64,000 nt of DNA from Nectonema munidae. Its lineage: Eukaryota; Nematomorpha; Nectonematoida; Nectonematidae. Positions within the stretch are counted from its first letter, which is position 1. Each line of letters begins with the position of its first letter. The notes under the pieces are model-generated. The model did no database searches, was not told where the DNA came from, and saw only the letters and a program-made list of their open reading frames with translations. The stretch is taken from the NCBI GenBank assembly GCA_030549495.1, contig JAUIRK010000708.1, positions 186,001-250,000 on the forward strand, in the 5' to 3' direction. A program made the position numbers and the translations under genes. Below, piece after piece: positions 46,340 through 58,189 of this stretch.

Positions 46340-49300
46340 TGTATCCTTAATTTTGATTCGCTAATTCAGTGATTATTTTTATTAGCCCTATGGAGAGCTG
46401 AAAATCTGAAGATTCCTAAAAATAAAAAAACATTTTAAAATGAAAATTTTACATAAAAAATAATTAAAAAGTAAGAAAATAAGTATCTTTATATTGAAAA
46501 ATGAATTGATAGAAAATTTGTTATTCAGTCTTTAATGTCAATTGTAAAAATATTTATAAAATAGTTTATCAGAAACAAGCCAAAATTTTCCATCTTTTGC
46601 AAAAGTTTTTTTGTGATAATTTAGATTCTGGATGATTGCAAACTTTATGGGGTTTATTTTTAAACATAATTTGGTCTTGAATAATAATTATTATTCTCAA
46701 ACAGTTTTGCTAGTTGAAATATCGAGGCTTTTGATAAATCTTAAGAATTTAAACCTTTCAAGGTTCTCATGTGTTTGAAAGAGAATCGTGTGTTATCTTT
46801 TTAAATGAGTTTTTTTTTTTATAATTCAAAGCAGATTATTTTATTTTGTGGGACGCATGTGCCCCATCGAACTTGAAAGGATTGAAATAAATACTCTAGG
46901 AAAATGCTCATCAGAACTCTAACAAATATGTTTCAAAAGCTTACCCACTGTCCAAAAAGCATACACATACAAATTTTTTGGGGTTGAAATATCTATCCTA
47001 CGAAAGGATATAAAAATCAAAATAACACATGGATTAAAGGAAACATTAGGTAGATTAATTCATTGTCTTCTCGATATTGCACAAGGCAATGCAACAATTG
47101 TCTGTTCAACAGCTCCTTTTTGAAAAGGATCGTTGATTTAAAAGTCGCAACATGAAGTAAATTGAAGAAGCATGCCATCGTCCATATGTAATTGGATCGA
47201 CCACATGTATAAAATTCCTAACTTTTTTTGATTGTAGACTTCATGTTTGCCCAAAGACGAAATTTGATCGCCATGAGAGGATGACGAAATCAAAACATTT
47301 TTACTTTTTTTTGGCAAATACGATACTAATGTGAAATTATTTTTAAAAAAAAGCAAGAACTGACTTTTTTTTCTGTGCAGTTTTTCAAGATAGGAGGTAT
47401 ATCTTTTCTGGCTTTATTTATAGTTCCAACACATGTTATTTCTTTAGTGAAAAGTTTTTGAGCCAAAACTAAACAAAAAAACCAACTATATCGGCTGTTA
47501 TATTGGACAATCTTACTAATAGTTAGCAAACATTTATAAATAAATTAGTTTAACTTGTTCTTTCTTCACTACACAAATGAAACCATTGTAAGCATAAGAG
47601 TATTTTGATTCACGCACACTCATAAGAACTTGATTCCATATTTGTCTGGTTTGTTTGGGTTTTATTGGCGCAAGTGGCGTCTACCTTTAAATATTTTGAT
47701 TTGCTCGTCAATTTGTGAGATAAGTTCTTGGAAACTACGTATTCAAAAACGTACATATGGGAATGGCAAACATTCCCTCAAAAAGATTAATGTCCTGTCC
47801 ATGATGGGGTTTTATCATAAAAAAGCTTAAACGCACATCGAATCTCCTTTCACCTCTAGATAACCAAAGTAAGCCTAGGAAACCTTCAAATCCAAGCTTC
47901 CATATTGGTAGAATCAATTGTATGTTATGCAAAAGAACATCATCATAAGGAGATTTTAATAATTGTTTACATGATATACCTGGGATATGTTTTTTTAATA
48001 TATCACAACTCCTTATCTACTCCACTTTTTGATATTGAATCTTCCTAAAAACTAACATCTGAATCTGTAGGAGTTTTGCATTCCATTTCATTACCAACAA
48101 ATTCAAAATTTCAATAGGAATATAAGATCAGAAATATTGGAATTACTTCTCTCTGTTCTGAGACCTACTTTGAGAAACCCTGCCGTAGAGCAAAGTTTAA
48201 TTATCTTTGTAATTAGGCATTGCATTCTTTAGCAAAAATAGAAAATCTTATTCATCTCTTATTTTTAATAAATCAAAATTTATTTTTTTTATAAATAATT
48301 CAATTTAACCTGTTCCAACTTATGACTAATTTGGTTAAAGGGTTTACTGGTTCTTTAACTAGAGTTAGTCAGGTAGTAATTGAAAATAGGCAAATATTTA
48401 AAAACTTTTGTTTATGTTGTCGAATGTCACGCGTGTTACATATTCATAAATATCATGGCTGCATCAATATATGCCAAGTCAAAAATCAACATTGTTAAAA
48501 GCAAAGGATACACACCTTAACATTGATTTTAGATTGTGTAGGTTTTCTTCATTGTAAAGATCTTTTTTACAAATCCTTACGTTTGCATTGATTTTATTTT
48601 TCCACCTAATTTAATTCAATTGAAAATATTTTTCTTCAATTAAATCAACGTCCAATTCAGTAAAAATAATATTGAAAAGTGGATGCGTAAATCAATCGAT
48701 CATCTTGAAGAACAAGTTTAAGTCTTGTATTTTTTTATAATTTTCATTCGAAATAATTAAGTTTTGCAGTAATGATGTTTATTTATGCCAAAATAGAGTT
48801 TATTTATGCAGCACTGATCTTTATTTGCGCAACCGAGATATTTGTTTACGCAGTCATTAGCAATTAATTGGTCAACGCTGAACAAAGTGTAGTGACCTTT
48901 TTTTGTCTTGCATCCATCAGCTAAATTGATTTGTTAGTTCAAATTTATTTTTAAATTCTTTTATGCTAACAAATCTTAAAGAAGTAGTGATCAACAAAAT
49001 TATGCTAAATATCGAAGCAGAATGGAAGCATGAGGTAAATTTACAAACAAAAAATATATAGCGAAAATGATTATGGATCAGAAAAAATTAAACAGGTTGC
49101 AGGAAATATAACATGGTGGCTGAAAGAAGCCAAACAAAAATGAAAAAATCTCGCTCATATGTCTAAGACCGATGTCAAGAAGAAGAAGAAACGTTTTATT
49201 GACAAATTAGATCCAGGGTATACAAAAAACGAAAAGGAAGGAGTCGCGCTTTGAAGATTTGAGTCTATCCCCTTTTTATTTTGTTGACAGGATTAGAAAG

Positions 49301-50155
49301 CCCAAAACCGTGGTGTGATCATCATCCATAAATGCCAAGATTTAGTATAAAGGAAAACAGAAAATCATTGATCTAATATAAAATATTATCAATACTCATA
49401 AATCGTACAATAGTGTTTCGCGCAGAAATTTGAAAATAGATTTAACAAATATATTTTCAACTGATTGATTTCAAATGGGATATTCCCAACAGTTGACCTA
49501 TTAATTTAGTTATTGATTCAGAGGAAAATAATTTGTCGATTGCCAGATTTGAGTTTGATGAAAGGTTGGGTGAATAAAATATTTTAAAAACAGTATAACC
49601 ATACAGGAATCATTTAGATAAAAGTATTGATTCAGAGCAGTTGTTCCTAAACTCAATCCATGATCGCCACCCGAAATGGTGTCGAAAAGTGATTCTAACA
49701 TCCAACTTATAATTAAAAGTTCTGTGAGCAGGTATCAATCTAAGTCTGAACGGATTTTGAAGGCAACTGCTCTCTCTCTTTCATGAATTGAATGTTTATT
49801 TGAACAAGATGTAGTACTAAGGTTGACAGATGTCATGGTTTTGCCACAGCCAAACAACGAAATCCAGGAGGATAAAAAAGAATCCCCCTTTGTAAAAATC
49901 TACTAACCCCATGTGGTACATAAATATATAATTTAATTAATGGAAAACAAAATTTACTTTAGATAACTAGTATCGAGAGATTGTATTCTAAAATAAAAGT
50001 GTAACCTATTTTAACTTTTAATTTTTTTTTATTAATTTTTTTTTTCTCTATTCATTTCAGAATTGAAAAAAAAATTAATCTTAATTTTTAAATTTCTTTA
50101 AAACCTATTTTAAATGGATAAATTATCATTTTATTTAGTTGTTTTAAATCTAATC
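46340..50155. other. Intergenic AT-rich region
   Basis: 3.8 kb without a recognisable gene. It contains the short tandem repeat at 48774 and, at 48160-48182, AGACCTACTTTGAGAAACCCTG (in two parts AGACCTACTT and TGAGAAACCCTG), the reverse complement of a Charlie-like hAT end CAGGGTTTCTCAAAGTAGG. Confidence 0.5.
48774..48858 (+). repeat. Degenerate 21-22-bp tandem repeat, four units
   Basis: GATGTTTATTTATGC, GAGTTTATTTATGC, GATCTTTATTTGCGC and GATATTTGTTTACGC follow at 21-22-base spacing, separated by short CA-type linkers. Confidence 0.6.
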
Positions 50156-50157
50156 TA

Positions 50158-51959
50158 CCGTATTTTTCGGATATAAGGCGCACTCTGAAGATTTTTTTTT
50201 AACTAAAAATTTCAATGCGCCTTATAATATGGTGCGTCTTATATACTGAAATTTACATAAAAAAAATTATTTTCAATCAAAATTTAAGTTTTTTTCATTT
50301 TATGTTTAAATCAATTCACTTTTACTTGTTATTTGTTAAAACTGAAATGGCTTACTTTAATTAAGCTAGGTTCATTTATTTACGCTATTGCTTTTCCCTA
50401 ATAAATTAGTTTTTTATTTGAGATTATTCAAGTTTGAATTTGTTTTTGAACTTTTCATTATAAATTTTGAATTATGCCTGCAAAACGACATGCATATGAT
50501 GCTGGTTTTAAACTAAGAATTATTGACTATTCGAAAGAGCATGGGAATAGGGCAACTGCAAGAGAATTCAACATAAATGAGTCCATGGTTAGAAAATGGA
50601 GGATACAAGAAGACGACTTAAAACAAGTGAAGAAAACAAAACGAAGTTTTAGAGGTAACAAAGCTAGATGGCCTCAGTTGGAAAATGATCTCGAACAGTG
50701 GGTAATAGAACAAAGAACAATGGGTAGAGGTATATCAACGATTTCGATCAGATTGAAAGCAAAAGCCAATCTTAGCACATGAAATGAAAATTAAAGAGTT
50801 CCAAGGAGGTTCATCATGGTGTTTTCGCTTTATGAAGAGGAAAAATCTTTCAATACGCACAAAAACTACTGTTTCGCAACAACTACCAAAAGACTACAAA
50901 GAAAAAGTTTGTGTTTTCAAAAGTTACCTCAAAGAAATTGTCTCTCAAAGAAATATTAAACTGACACATATTACTAATATGGATGAAATTCCACTCACTT
51001 TCGATATTCCTATGAACCGTACAGTAGATAAAAAAGGAACAAGTTCGGTATCAATTTCTACTACAGGAAATGAAAAATCGTGCTTCACTGTAGTTCTTGC
51101 ATGTCAAGCCAATGGCTTTAAACTCCCACCCATGATAATTTTCAAACGAAAGACTTCACCAAAAGATAAGTTTCCATCTGGAATTATTATTAAAGCTAAT
51201 TCAAAAGGGTGGATGGACGAGCAAAAGACGAGCGAGTGGCTTAATGAAGTATTTGTTAAAAGATCTGATGGTTTTTTCCATTCATCGCCGTCATTGTTGA
51301 TTTGCGACTCTATGCGTGCTCACATCACCGATAAGATAAAGGCTCACGTTAAAAAAATTAACACGCAATTAGCAATAATTCCTGGTGGTTTGACGAAGGA
51401 GTTACAACCTTTGGATATTACTGCGAATAGATCCTTTAAAGTTAAATTAAGAGCTCTATGGGAGCGCTGGATGACAGATGGCGAACACACTTTCACGAAA
51501 ACTGGAAGGCAACGACGTGTTGATTACTCCACCATTAGTAAGTGGATTCTAGAAGCTTGGTCTAAAGTCCCTCCTTCATGCATAATTCGCGGTTTTAATA
51601 AAGCTAGAATTATTGATGATTTGGAAATAACTAGAGAGGATTCTGACTCTACTGATGATGAATCACTTGATTATTCAGTGAGCGAAGAGATTGCTCAACT
51701 TTTAAATTCGGACACAGAAAATGAAGGGTTTGAAGGATTTCAAAGCGAATAATAAAAGCAATTTAATTTTTTCTTATTTTGATTAAAGCGTTATTTCAAT
51801 AAACTATTAGCCTAATTACCTAGTATATTGGTTTTAAGTTAAGATTTTTAATGCGCCTAATAATCCGGTGCGCCTTATATATGAAGCAAGTAAACCTTTT
51901 TGTATTTTTTTGAGTTTGCGCTTTATAATCCAGTGCGCCTTATAGTCCGAAAAATACGG
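50158..51959 (+). mobile_element. Pogo/Tigger-like DNA transposon, almost intact
   Basis: TIRs CCGTATTTTTCGGA(C)TATAAGGCGC on the left and the reverse complement at 51934-51959, differing by one base in length. TA lies directly outside both ends (50156-50157, 51960-51961), the Tc1/mariner/pogo target. Each end also carries extra GCGCCTTATA-type words: left near 50216 and 50235; right near 51853, 51869, 51917 and 51933. The interior is one transposase gene (50474-51752) with a single frameshift. It is 1.8 kb long and the best-preserved mobile element in the window. Confidence 0.93.
50474..51752 (+). pseudogene. Pogo-like transposase, one frameshift
   Basis: The N-terminal frame (50474-50782) starts MPAKRHAYDAGFKLRIIDYS, then HGNRATAREFNINESMVRKW, a helix-turn-helix of the pogo/CENP-B kind. 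A one-base shift around 50755-50775 moves the reading to the second frame, which stays open to 51752 (FRFMKRKNLSIRTKTTV onward). The catalytic triad is visible: D in TNMDEIP (second-frame residue 67), D in LLICDSMRAH (175) and D in LQPLDITANRSFK (211), giving DD35D as expected for pogo. An acidic C-terminal tail follows (EDSDSTDDES). The enzyme binds the TIRs and cuts and pastes at TA; this copy is probably inactive unless the shift is a sequencing error. Confidence 0.9.
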
Positions 51960-52050
51960 TAATTTCACTTGAAGTTTTTTTAGTTTTCAGTTATATTAAA
52001 ATAAAAATAAAGAAAACATACATTATTACTAGTAGTGAAAACAAGAACAA

Positions 52051-52056
52051 TTTATT
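52051..52056 (-). promoter_or_regulatory. Polyadenylation signal of UCHL3
   Basis: AATAAA on the minus strand, 54 bases beyond the stop codon. Confidence 0.55.
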
Positions 52057-52110
52057 TTAAAAAATAGAACAAGGGAAGTGTGTGGAATAATAGGAAATGA
52101 TGATTGTGAT

Positions 52111-52875
52111 TCACGCATCAGCACAGAGAGCGATGAGGCTAGCACAATTTTCACCATCACTCACATCCTTGAAGTAGGTATTCTTGCAGAAGTGCAGAAG
52201 CTTTTTGGGGAAAGAACAGCTCGAAGCCTGACCCAGATCTTGGGGCAGAGCAAATTCGTGGATGACAGCATTCTTCTGCCGGCCATCCAACTCCACGATT
52301 GCGCCCTTTCCACCAGGTGGGAGGGGAGATGAAGAGTCCACAAAGCATATGAAGTGCAAGTCCACGCTGTTTGGGTCTGGCGGCTGACTAGACTGTCCCC
52401 TTTCAGCGATGGTGCGGTGTGCAGCCAAAATAATCTGATCCTCCGCAAGCTGGGTTCCCCTTTCTTCATTCGAGTTCTTCTTGTGCGCGTCTTCAATGAA
52501 GGCCTTCAGATGGGAGTTGGGGGCAAAGTTGATGGTCTCAGCGTTATTGGCAATCGCATGCACAATAGCAACACTAGCACACATGTTTTTGATGAGTTGC
52601 GGAAAAAAGAGAGTAGGTGGCAATGAGGTTGTAAGGGCTTTGCTCTGAGCAAACTCCAGTTTTTGCCTTTCTTGCTTGGAGACGAGATCTTTGGAAGCCG
52701 TTGGAATGAGGAGAACGAAGGCTATCGGATTCGGCGGCAGCAGAGTTACATCGTCCAGGGAATACACATCCACGAAGCTCGCACTCTTTTCCACTCCAAG
52801 CATGTAAATGAAGGCGTTCCAGAGTTCAGGATCAGATTCCATGCAAAGGATTGGAGCAGTTTCTTTTGAGGACAT
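52111..52875 (-). CDS. UCHL3: Ubiquitin C-terminal hydrolase, UCHL3/UCHL1 type
   Basis: 254 residues, single exon. Cysteine protease of peptidase family C12 that removes small adducts from the ubiquitin (and for UCHL3, NEDD8) C-terminus in the cytosol. Visible: ESDPELWNAFIYMLGV at the start, FVDVYSLDD, oxyanion Gln93 (FFPQLIKN), catalytic Cys99 (NMCASVAIVHAIANN), His174 (VDLHFICFVD) and Asp197 (VELDGRQ). The human UCHL3 order is kept throughout at 230 residues, so this protein is slightly longer. An extra SSSPLPPGGKG stretch sits between the His and Asp strands. The ATG at 52875 is chosen because the four codons before it open with GTG. No intron is seen, and a retrogene origin is possible. 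UCHL1 cannot be excluded by eye. Confidence 0.92.
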   Translation of the reverse strand: MSSKETAPILCMESDPELWNAFIYMLGVEKSASFVDVYSLDDVTLLPPNPIAFVLLIPTASKDLVSKQERQKLEFAQSKALTTSLPPTLFFPQLIKNMCASVAIVHAIANNAETINFAPNSHLKAFIEDAHKKNSNEERGTQLAEDQIILAAHRTIAERGQSSQPPDPNSVDLHFICFVDSSSPLPPGGKGAIVELDGRQKNAVIHEFALPQDLGQASSCSFPKKLLHFCKNTYFKDVSDGENCASLIALCADA

Positions 52876-52887
52876 CGCTTTTGCCAC

Positions 52888-53196
52888 AGAAAAACTTTAA
52901 TTTACTTATCAATTACGGTGAAGAAGATGAAAGAGATGAATTTATTCTAAAGTGTTCAAAAAAGTACAGTAAATTGTTGCAATAGACTTCTGCATGATTT
53001 CTGACAAATCTAAATATCCACAACTTAAATTTTCATTTAAAAATCATGCTCTAAAATTTGTATTTTCATTTTCTCCTTCAACTATTCAAGCATTAAAGTG
53101 CGCTCATCACGATAACAATAGTGGTACCAACATTTGGCGCAAAATATATTTGTTTTGAATATTAGTGGTCTGGCAAAACCACGGGAGACAACGGAA
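52888..53196. other. Short intergenic stretch 5' of UCHL3
   Basis: About 310 bases; should hold the UCHL3 promoter, but no clear motif is visible. Confidence 0.35.
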
Positions 53197-53204
53197 ATAT
53201 AAAG

Positions 53205-53489
53205 CAGTGGTTCTCAACCCCAACCTCTTGCTTTGCGGCCCACAAGTTGCATAAAAAATAGGATAGCAAAATCATATCAGCACAAGTGTAAGGATTGTGT
53301 AAAATTATTGATCTAAATTGTACTGCAAATAGTTTGTACACTACACACTGTGTCTATCAATCTATGGGAAGTGGTAGATTTAGACAGGGTGGAATCGTCC
53401 ATTCTCTATTTTTTGTTTTGTTGCCGCCCTCAAGTGCCATGTTGGTTCTTAAATTTGGCTCGTTGTTAAAAAAAGGTTTAGAACGATTG
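53205..53489. mobile_element. hAT MITE (Tip100/Charlie-like ends)
   Basis: CAGTGGTTCTCAACC on the left, GGTTTAGAACGATTG on the right (inverted, three mismatches over 15). ATATAAAG precedes the left end (53197-53204) and recurs two bases beyond the right end, consistent with an 8-bp target duplication plus a small change. Non-coding. Confidence 0.7.
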
Positions 53490-53499
53490 ATATATAAAG

Positions 53500-54783
53500 T
53501 ATACGGCACATATGTGATTTTCCCAGATTACTACTTGTCAATTTAAAAATCCTACTTCCAGTCAAAATATTTTAATGAAATTTTATATGATATGCTGATG
53601 ATATATAAAATTACAGAGAATTTGAGCAAGATAATTTTCGTTTTTTGACAGGTTTTTTGATCGACAATATATTTTTTGAATTCCAATTATAATTTAAGAA
53701 ATTGTTCACTTATCCAATATCTATCTATAATCTAACAAATTAATTAAATAACTTAAATAAGAATACCGAAAAAAACTAACCAATCAAATTAACTAATAAA
53801 ATTTAGCAACTTAAAAATTTGAGCTTCTCAAGTTATATTACAAGCTTTTATTATATTAATCTCAAGCGTCCATGTTCTTAACTAACGATTTATCGCGACC
53901 CAACTTTAGGTTTAGTAGAAATAAGAAAGCAGGGATTAATGACAAGCTCAGAATGCATTTTCGTTTCATTTTAAAATGAGTTCATAACTTCAATTCATAC
54001 ACACGTTTAGGTGAGTGAGTGATATTTTCAATGTATACAATTTCAATTTGTTGATAAAGAGAAATAATAAAAATAACAATAATCAATACTTTTATTATGC
54101 ATTGAGCATTAAGCTTGCTTGCTTGCTTCCAAAAACTCATTGAACAAAAAAGGTAGGTATATAACGTAGCAAACAAACTTTCAAACGCTATGAAAAGATA
54201 TCATTGAAATAGAAGATGCATATTAGAGGTTGGGGGAGAAAGGATTGCATTTCCAACAAACACATAATGAAAAAACAGGGAGAGGAAATTTTTATAACAG
54301 ATTTCAAGCGCAACCAAAGCTCATTCATTTTATCTTATAAACTGAAAATAAAAAAGTATTTAAAAAAACAGACTTGAATGGTTTTTAGAACGAGGTAAGC
54401 CAAGAGAGTGTACTATATGCAAACGAGTTATTAAATTTTTCCATTTGGCGAGAAATTCAGTTTTGTCTATTTGCACTTCTATTTTGTCTTTTCTACAGTT
54501 CTACTTCGTCTTTTTGCAATTCTAACTAAATAAGCACATGTGTTTTTTGGAATAATATTTAGTCAATTAAAAAAGTAAATAAAAAATTATTAATAATATA
54601 AAAATAATTTTTAAATATCAAAAAAAAGTTTTTAAATAAAAATGACACATATTCAAGACAATATAAACATAACAAAATCAAAAAATTGAATTCAGATAGA
54701 ATTGCAAATGCACAAAATAGAACTAAAAATGGTATATAAAAATTATAATATCTGCACCGGATAAAATTATTGAACCACCATCC
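53500..54783. other. AT-rich intergenic stretch
   Basis: Nothing recognised beyond a TATCGCGACCC word at about 53890, as in hAT ends. Confidence 0.4.
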
Positions 54784-55124
54784 CAGAGCCCGCGCTACCC
54801 ATATATTTTTGGGGCAAGTGCCCCCCCCCCCCAGTTTTATTTTTTACCTCCCCCCCCCCTGAAAATTTTCAACTTGCCCCAAGTGTCTTAACTTACGAAA
54901 AAATTATAAAAACATATAGCTGTGCAGTGCAAGTAGCTTTGAGAACATTAATGCCATTTTGAAAATGATTAAATGTGTTTATAACAATTTGTTTTTGTAA
55001 TTTATATAGTACTTTTAGCGCCCTCTTTTGATAGGATAATACATTCTTTCCATAATGTAAATTTTTATTGCCCCTTCATAGCCCCCCTAATAATTTTTTA
55101 GAGCGGGTACTGCTCCCCTCCCCA
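54784..55124 (+). repeat. GCCCGCGCTACC family hAT repeat with C-runs
   Basis: CAGAGCCCGCGCTACCCATA, then TTTTTGGGGCAAGTG followed by C12 and C10 runs and AACTTGCCCC. The order matches the reverse complement of the right arm of the MITE at 12229. The right end near 55100-55124 (AGAGCGGGTACTG) is diverged. Confidence 0.6.
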
Positions 55125-55388
55125 GATATGAGCCTTATTGATTAAAGTACCACAAAATAAACGTAGAACAAACTTTCAAATCGTGAAACCAAACTCAACC
55201 AGTGAATTACAAATTCGTTTCCCTAGTTTGCACATCATCATGCCGAAGAGTAGTAAAAGATTTTGTACAAATTTACATATTAATATAATAAAATTTAATG
55301 AAGGTAAAAGAGAAAGAATACTTTTAGACTTTTGTACCAAATAACTGGAAAAAGGATCCTTACGTCGAGTGAGCTCTCTTTTTAACAG

Positions 55389-55637
55389 GACTGAGGAGTC
55401 TAAGCCGATAGAGTCGGATAGAAGTCGCTATCTAATAAGATTTAGGAGTCAAAGTGGGTTTTTTAAAGTTTTAAAGAATTTTTTTTAAGTATTTTGGGTA
55501 AAGAAAAAATAGTTTACTTTTTGTAAGCATATGGTGTGACTCTTCTTGTAGTCGTATTTTTTTTATGTACATGGAGTCGGAAAAGAATTTGTGTGAGGTA
55601 GAAGTCGGATATTTTGCCTTCGAATCCCCAACCCAGT
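55389..55637 (+). repeat. GAGTC-rich dispersed repeat, copy 2
   Basis: Longer copy of the repeat at 31588, in the opposite orientation. GAGTC/GAGTCGG words occur at 55396, 55411, 55436 and 55570 and AGTCGG again near 55603. The end CCCCAACCCAG is similar to the other copy's end. Confidence 0.5.
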
Positions 55638-55639
55638 GT

Positions 55640-56220
55640 TTTTTTAATCAAGATGAAATTATTAAATAAGTGTGAGAATAATTTTTTTTACCTTTTATTT
55701 CATTTTGAAGATAACTTTGCCGCCTTGCTTTCACATTTGAAATGTAACGAAAAATTTTCTAAAAAAATTCTTCCATTTTTAACACCATTTTAACCGATTA
55801 CACTGGTCAACACATTTGGGGCAAAGGAGCGTTTCGGGGTTTCGGCGCTGAATCCGAATCTGACTGTTTTTCAAGTTGGCTCTGTTTTGGAGTATCACAG
55901 GGTCGTTCGTCTGAAATCACCCATTCGCGACCATAACTAAACGTCAAAAAACGGCTAAAGTGCAAAAAGTCAGATATTGATTTTTATGATAATCTAAAAC
56001 CACAAAGCAGTGTAAAATCTCAATCTAACAAGTTAAGTTAGATATAACATCATTTCATTTATCCTATAATAACTGAACACTTTTCATAGATTTCGAGAAT
56101 ATACAAATTGCTAAAAATTACTGAATTTTATGCAAAGCATTTATTATACACTAGATTCTTAGTTACAATGAACACACAAAACAATATTTTATTCACAAAA
56201 GTGAAATTGACGTTTATACG
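55640..56220. other. Intergenic stretch
   Basis: Nothing recognised. Confidence 0.35.
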
Positions 56221-56224
56221 ATTT

Positions 56225-57830
56225 TCGCTTGTGAGCAACTTTCGGACAGTCTCTCAAAGGTTCCAGCAGTAGTCTGCCATCATGTGCTCATCCCATTTGC
56301 CTTGATACCTCTCTTCCATTGTTTTGATGTCTTGATGGAATCTCTCTCCTTGCTCCTCACTGTAATCACCAAGATTACCAGGAAATCGTCGAGGTGGCTA
56401 AACAAGAAATGAACTTTAATGCTCACATTTGCCCCTAGTTTTTCGTATGCAGTAAGCCTTACGGACCAATTGCTTGTAATTATCAGCTTTGTGATTTCCC
56501 AAAAGTTTGTCACTACATCTGTGAAGGACACCCAAGCATTTAACTCAACCCTGTTCATATGATTAGTGAGTCAGAATCCCTCGAGCGTTCGAATCTGAGG
56601 TCCATCGAAGTGCCACCTTTAGCTTTTTCGATGGAAAGACCTGGAAATTGCCTGCATATGTACTTGAAGCAATCCCCATCTTTGTTCAACGCCTTAACAA
56701 ACTGCTTCATGAGCCCTAGTTTTATGTGCAATGGAGGGAAGATGATTCTATCCCTGGGTACCAAAGGCTCATTGATGACGTTGGCTGTGCCGACTTCGAG
56801 CTTTCTCGTTCTGGCCAGTTCTCCCTTCTCCAGTGCTGGTTTCTTGCTCGCTATCCCACAAACAAAGAAAGCGGGATACTTTGTGTACCCACTTTGCTGA
56901 CCAAGCAGAAAATTCACCATTTTCAAGTCCACACAAATCAGCCATTTATGAGTGTTGTAATTTAGTTTTCAAGAACAAATTGGATACCATCATACTCTTC
57001 TTTCATCTTGGTAGAATGGCCAATTGGTACAGGAGCAAACTTATTGCCATTATCAAAAGTACAACTTTTAGACTTGATTTCGAGCTATCTATAAAGAGAC
57101 GCCAATCGCTGGGTCATATGGATCCCCATGGTTAAGAAGTCAAAACGTCATTACAAAGACCAGGTCATCTTCTTTAGAAAAGAAACGAAGCAAGCTGCCT
57201 TCCCTTGTCCTATAGTATGTTACTTTTGTGCCAGAATAAGAATGTTTTTTCTTGGAGTCGTGATGCAAGAACTCAGACTGCTCCTTCGACAAACAAAGGT
57301 CTCGCACTAGGTCATTAAGTTCAGATTGATTGAAAAGCTGAGGGCCATTTGAGGGTTCTTCATAGTCACTACAGCTATCACCACTTGATATTGAAAGATC
57401 AGCTGGAATCTCTTCGGTTTCATCGATTTCGGCAGACTGGTGAAAACAGGCACAGGTAGATCCTCAGAGTGCGCAACAGGGGATAGAGAATCCAGGCTCG
57501 GATACTGCCAATTTGCTTTTTGTGCTTGTTAAACCCCGTCATATCATTGATACAGAAGTAGAGTCTAAAATGATTCTTGGGCTCTCTCCACACATTGGTA
57601 CAGCAAACTTCAACTTCAGCTTACCATTGGTCCAACCGCGGAGACTTTCTACACAGGTTTTGAACCATATGTGGGGCCCAAGACTTATCTTGGTCACCTA
57701 GTTTCATATCGAAGTATGCTTTGTACGCCCTCTTGACAAAGTCTGTAATATTCCTCTTTTGTTGTGCCATCATATACTGTCCACAGATGTAACAAAAGAC
57801 ATGGTTCATATCTACAACGTCTTTTAGAAG
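56225..57830 (-). mobile_element. Decayed transposon-like gene, 'PPLHIKLGLMK' family
   Basis: The minus strand gives, in order: MNHVFCYICGQYMMAQQKRN with FVKRAYKAYFDMKLGDQDKS and WAPHM (57809-57640), VWREPKNH (57600), GQQSGYTKYPAFFVC (56900), IIFPPLHIKLGLMKQFVKAL (56730), ELNAWVSFTDVVTNF (56540), LGANVSIKVHFLFSHLDDF (56440) and MMADYCWNL (56280). I recall this order from abundant uncharacterised multicopy proteins in arthropods (aphids, crustaceans) and Hydra, where it behaves like a transposon-borne gene; I cannot name the superfamily. Several frame changes and stops separate the blocks, so it is dead. No terminal repeats found. Confidence 0.6.
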
Positions 57831-58189
57831 AACTCATTTTTCTCTGGAACTCATTTTCAACTCTGGAATAAAAAAGGAAAAGAATTAAAAAGAAAATTCT
57901 TAAATACTGTTTTAAAAACACTACATACATAATAATTATTATGTATTTTCTGATATTATTATTTACTGCTTCTATATTGAAGTATTTCAGGGAGAATTTT
58001 AGCAGTTTAGGCTTATTTGAGGCTATCAGTATCTTCTAAACTAGAGCCAATCAGACAAAACCAATGTTATATTCGTAATCAGCGACCTTCAAAACCCCAG
58101 AAAACACTCCTAGATGGTCTGCCAAAGAAAAAAAATAAAAATTTGTTGACCAGTGTTATCGACCACAGTTATAGTAAGTTATCGACCTA

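Noticed and set aside
52157-52869. Several open frames overlapping UCHL3
   Set aside because: Shadows of the hydrolase, which has all catalytic residues in its own frame.
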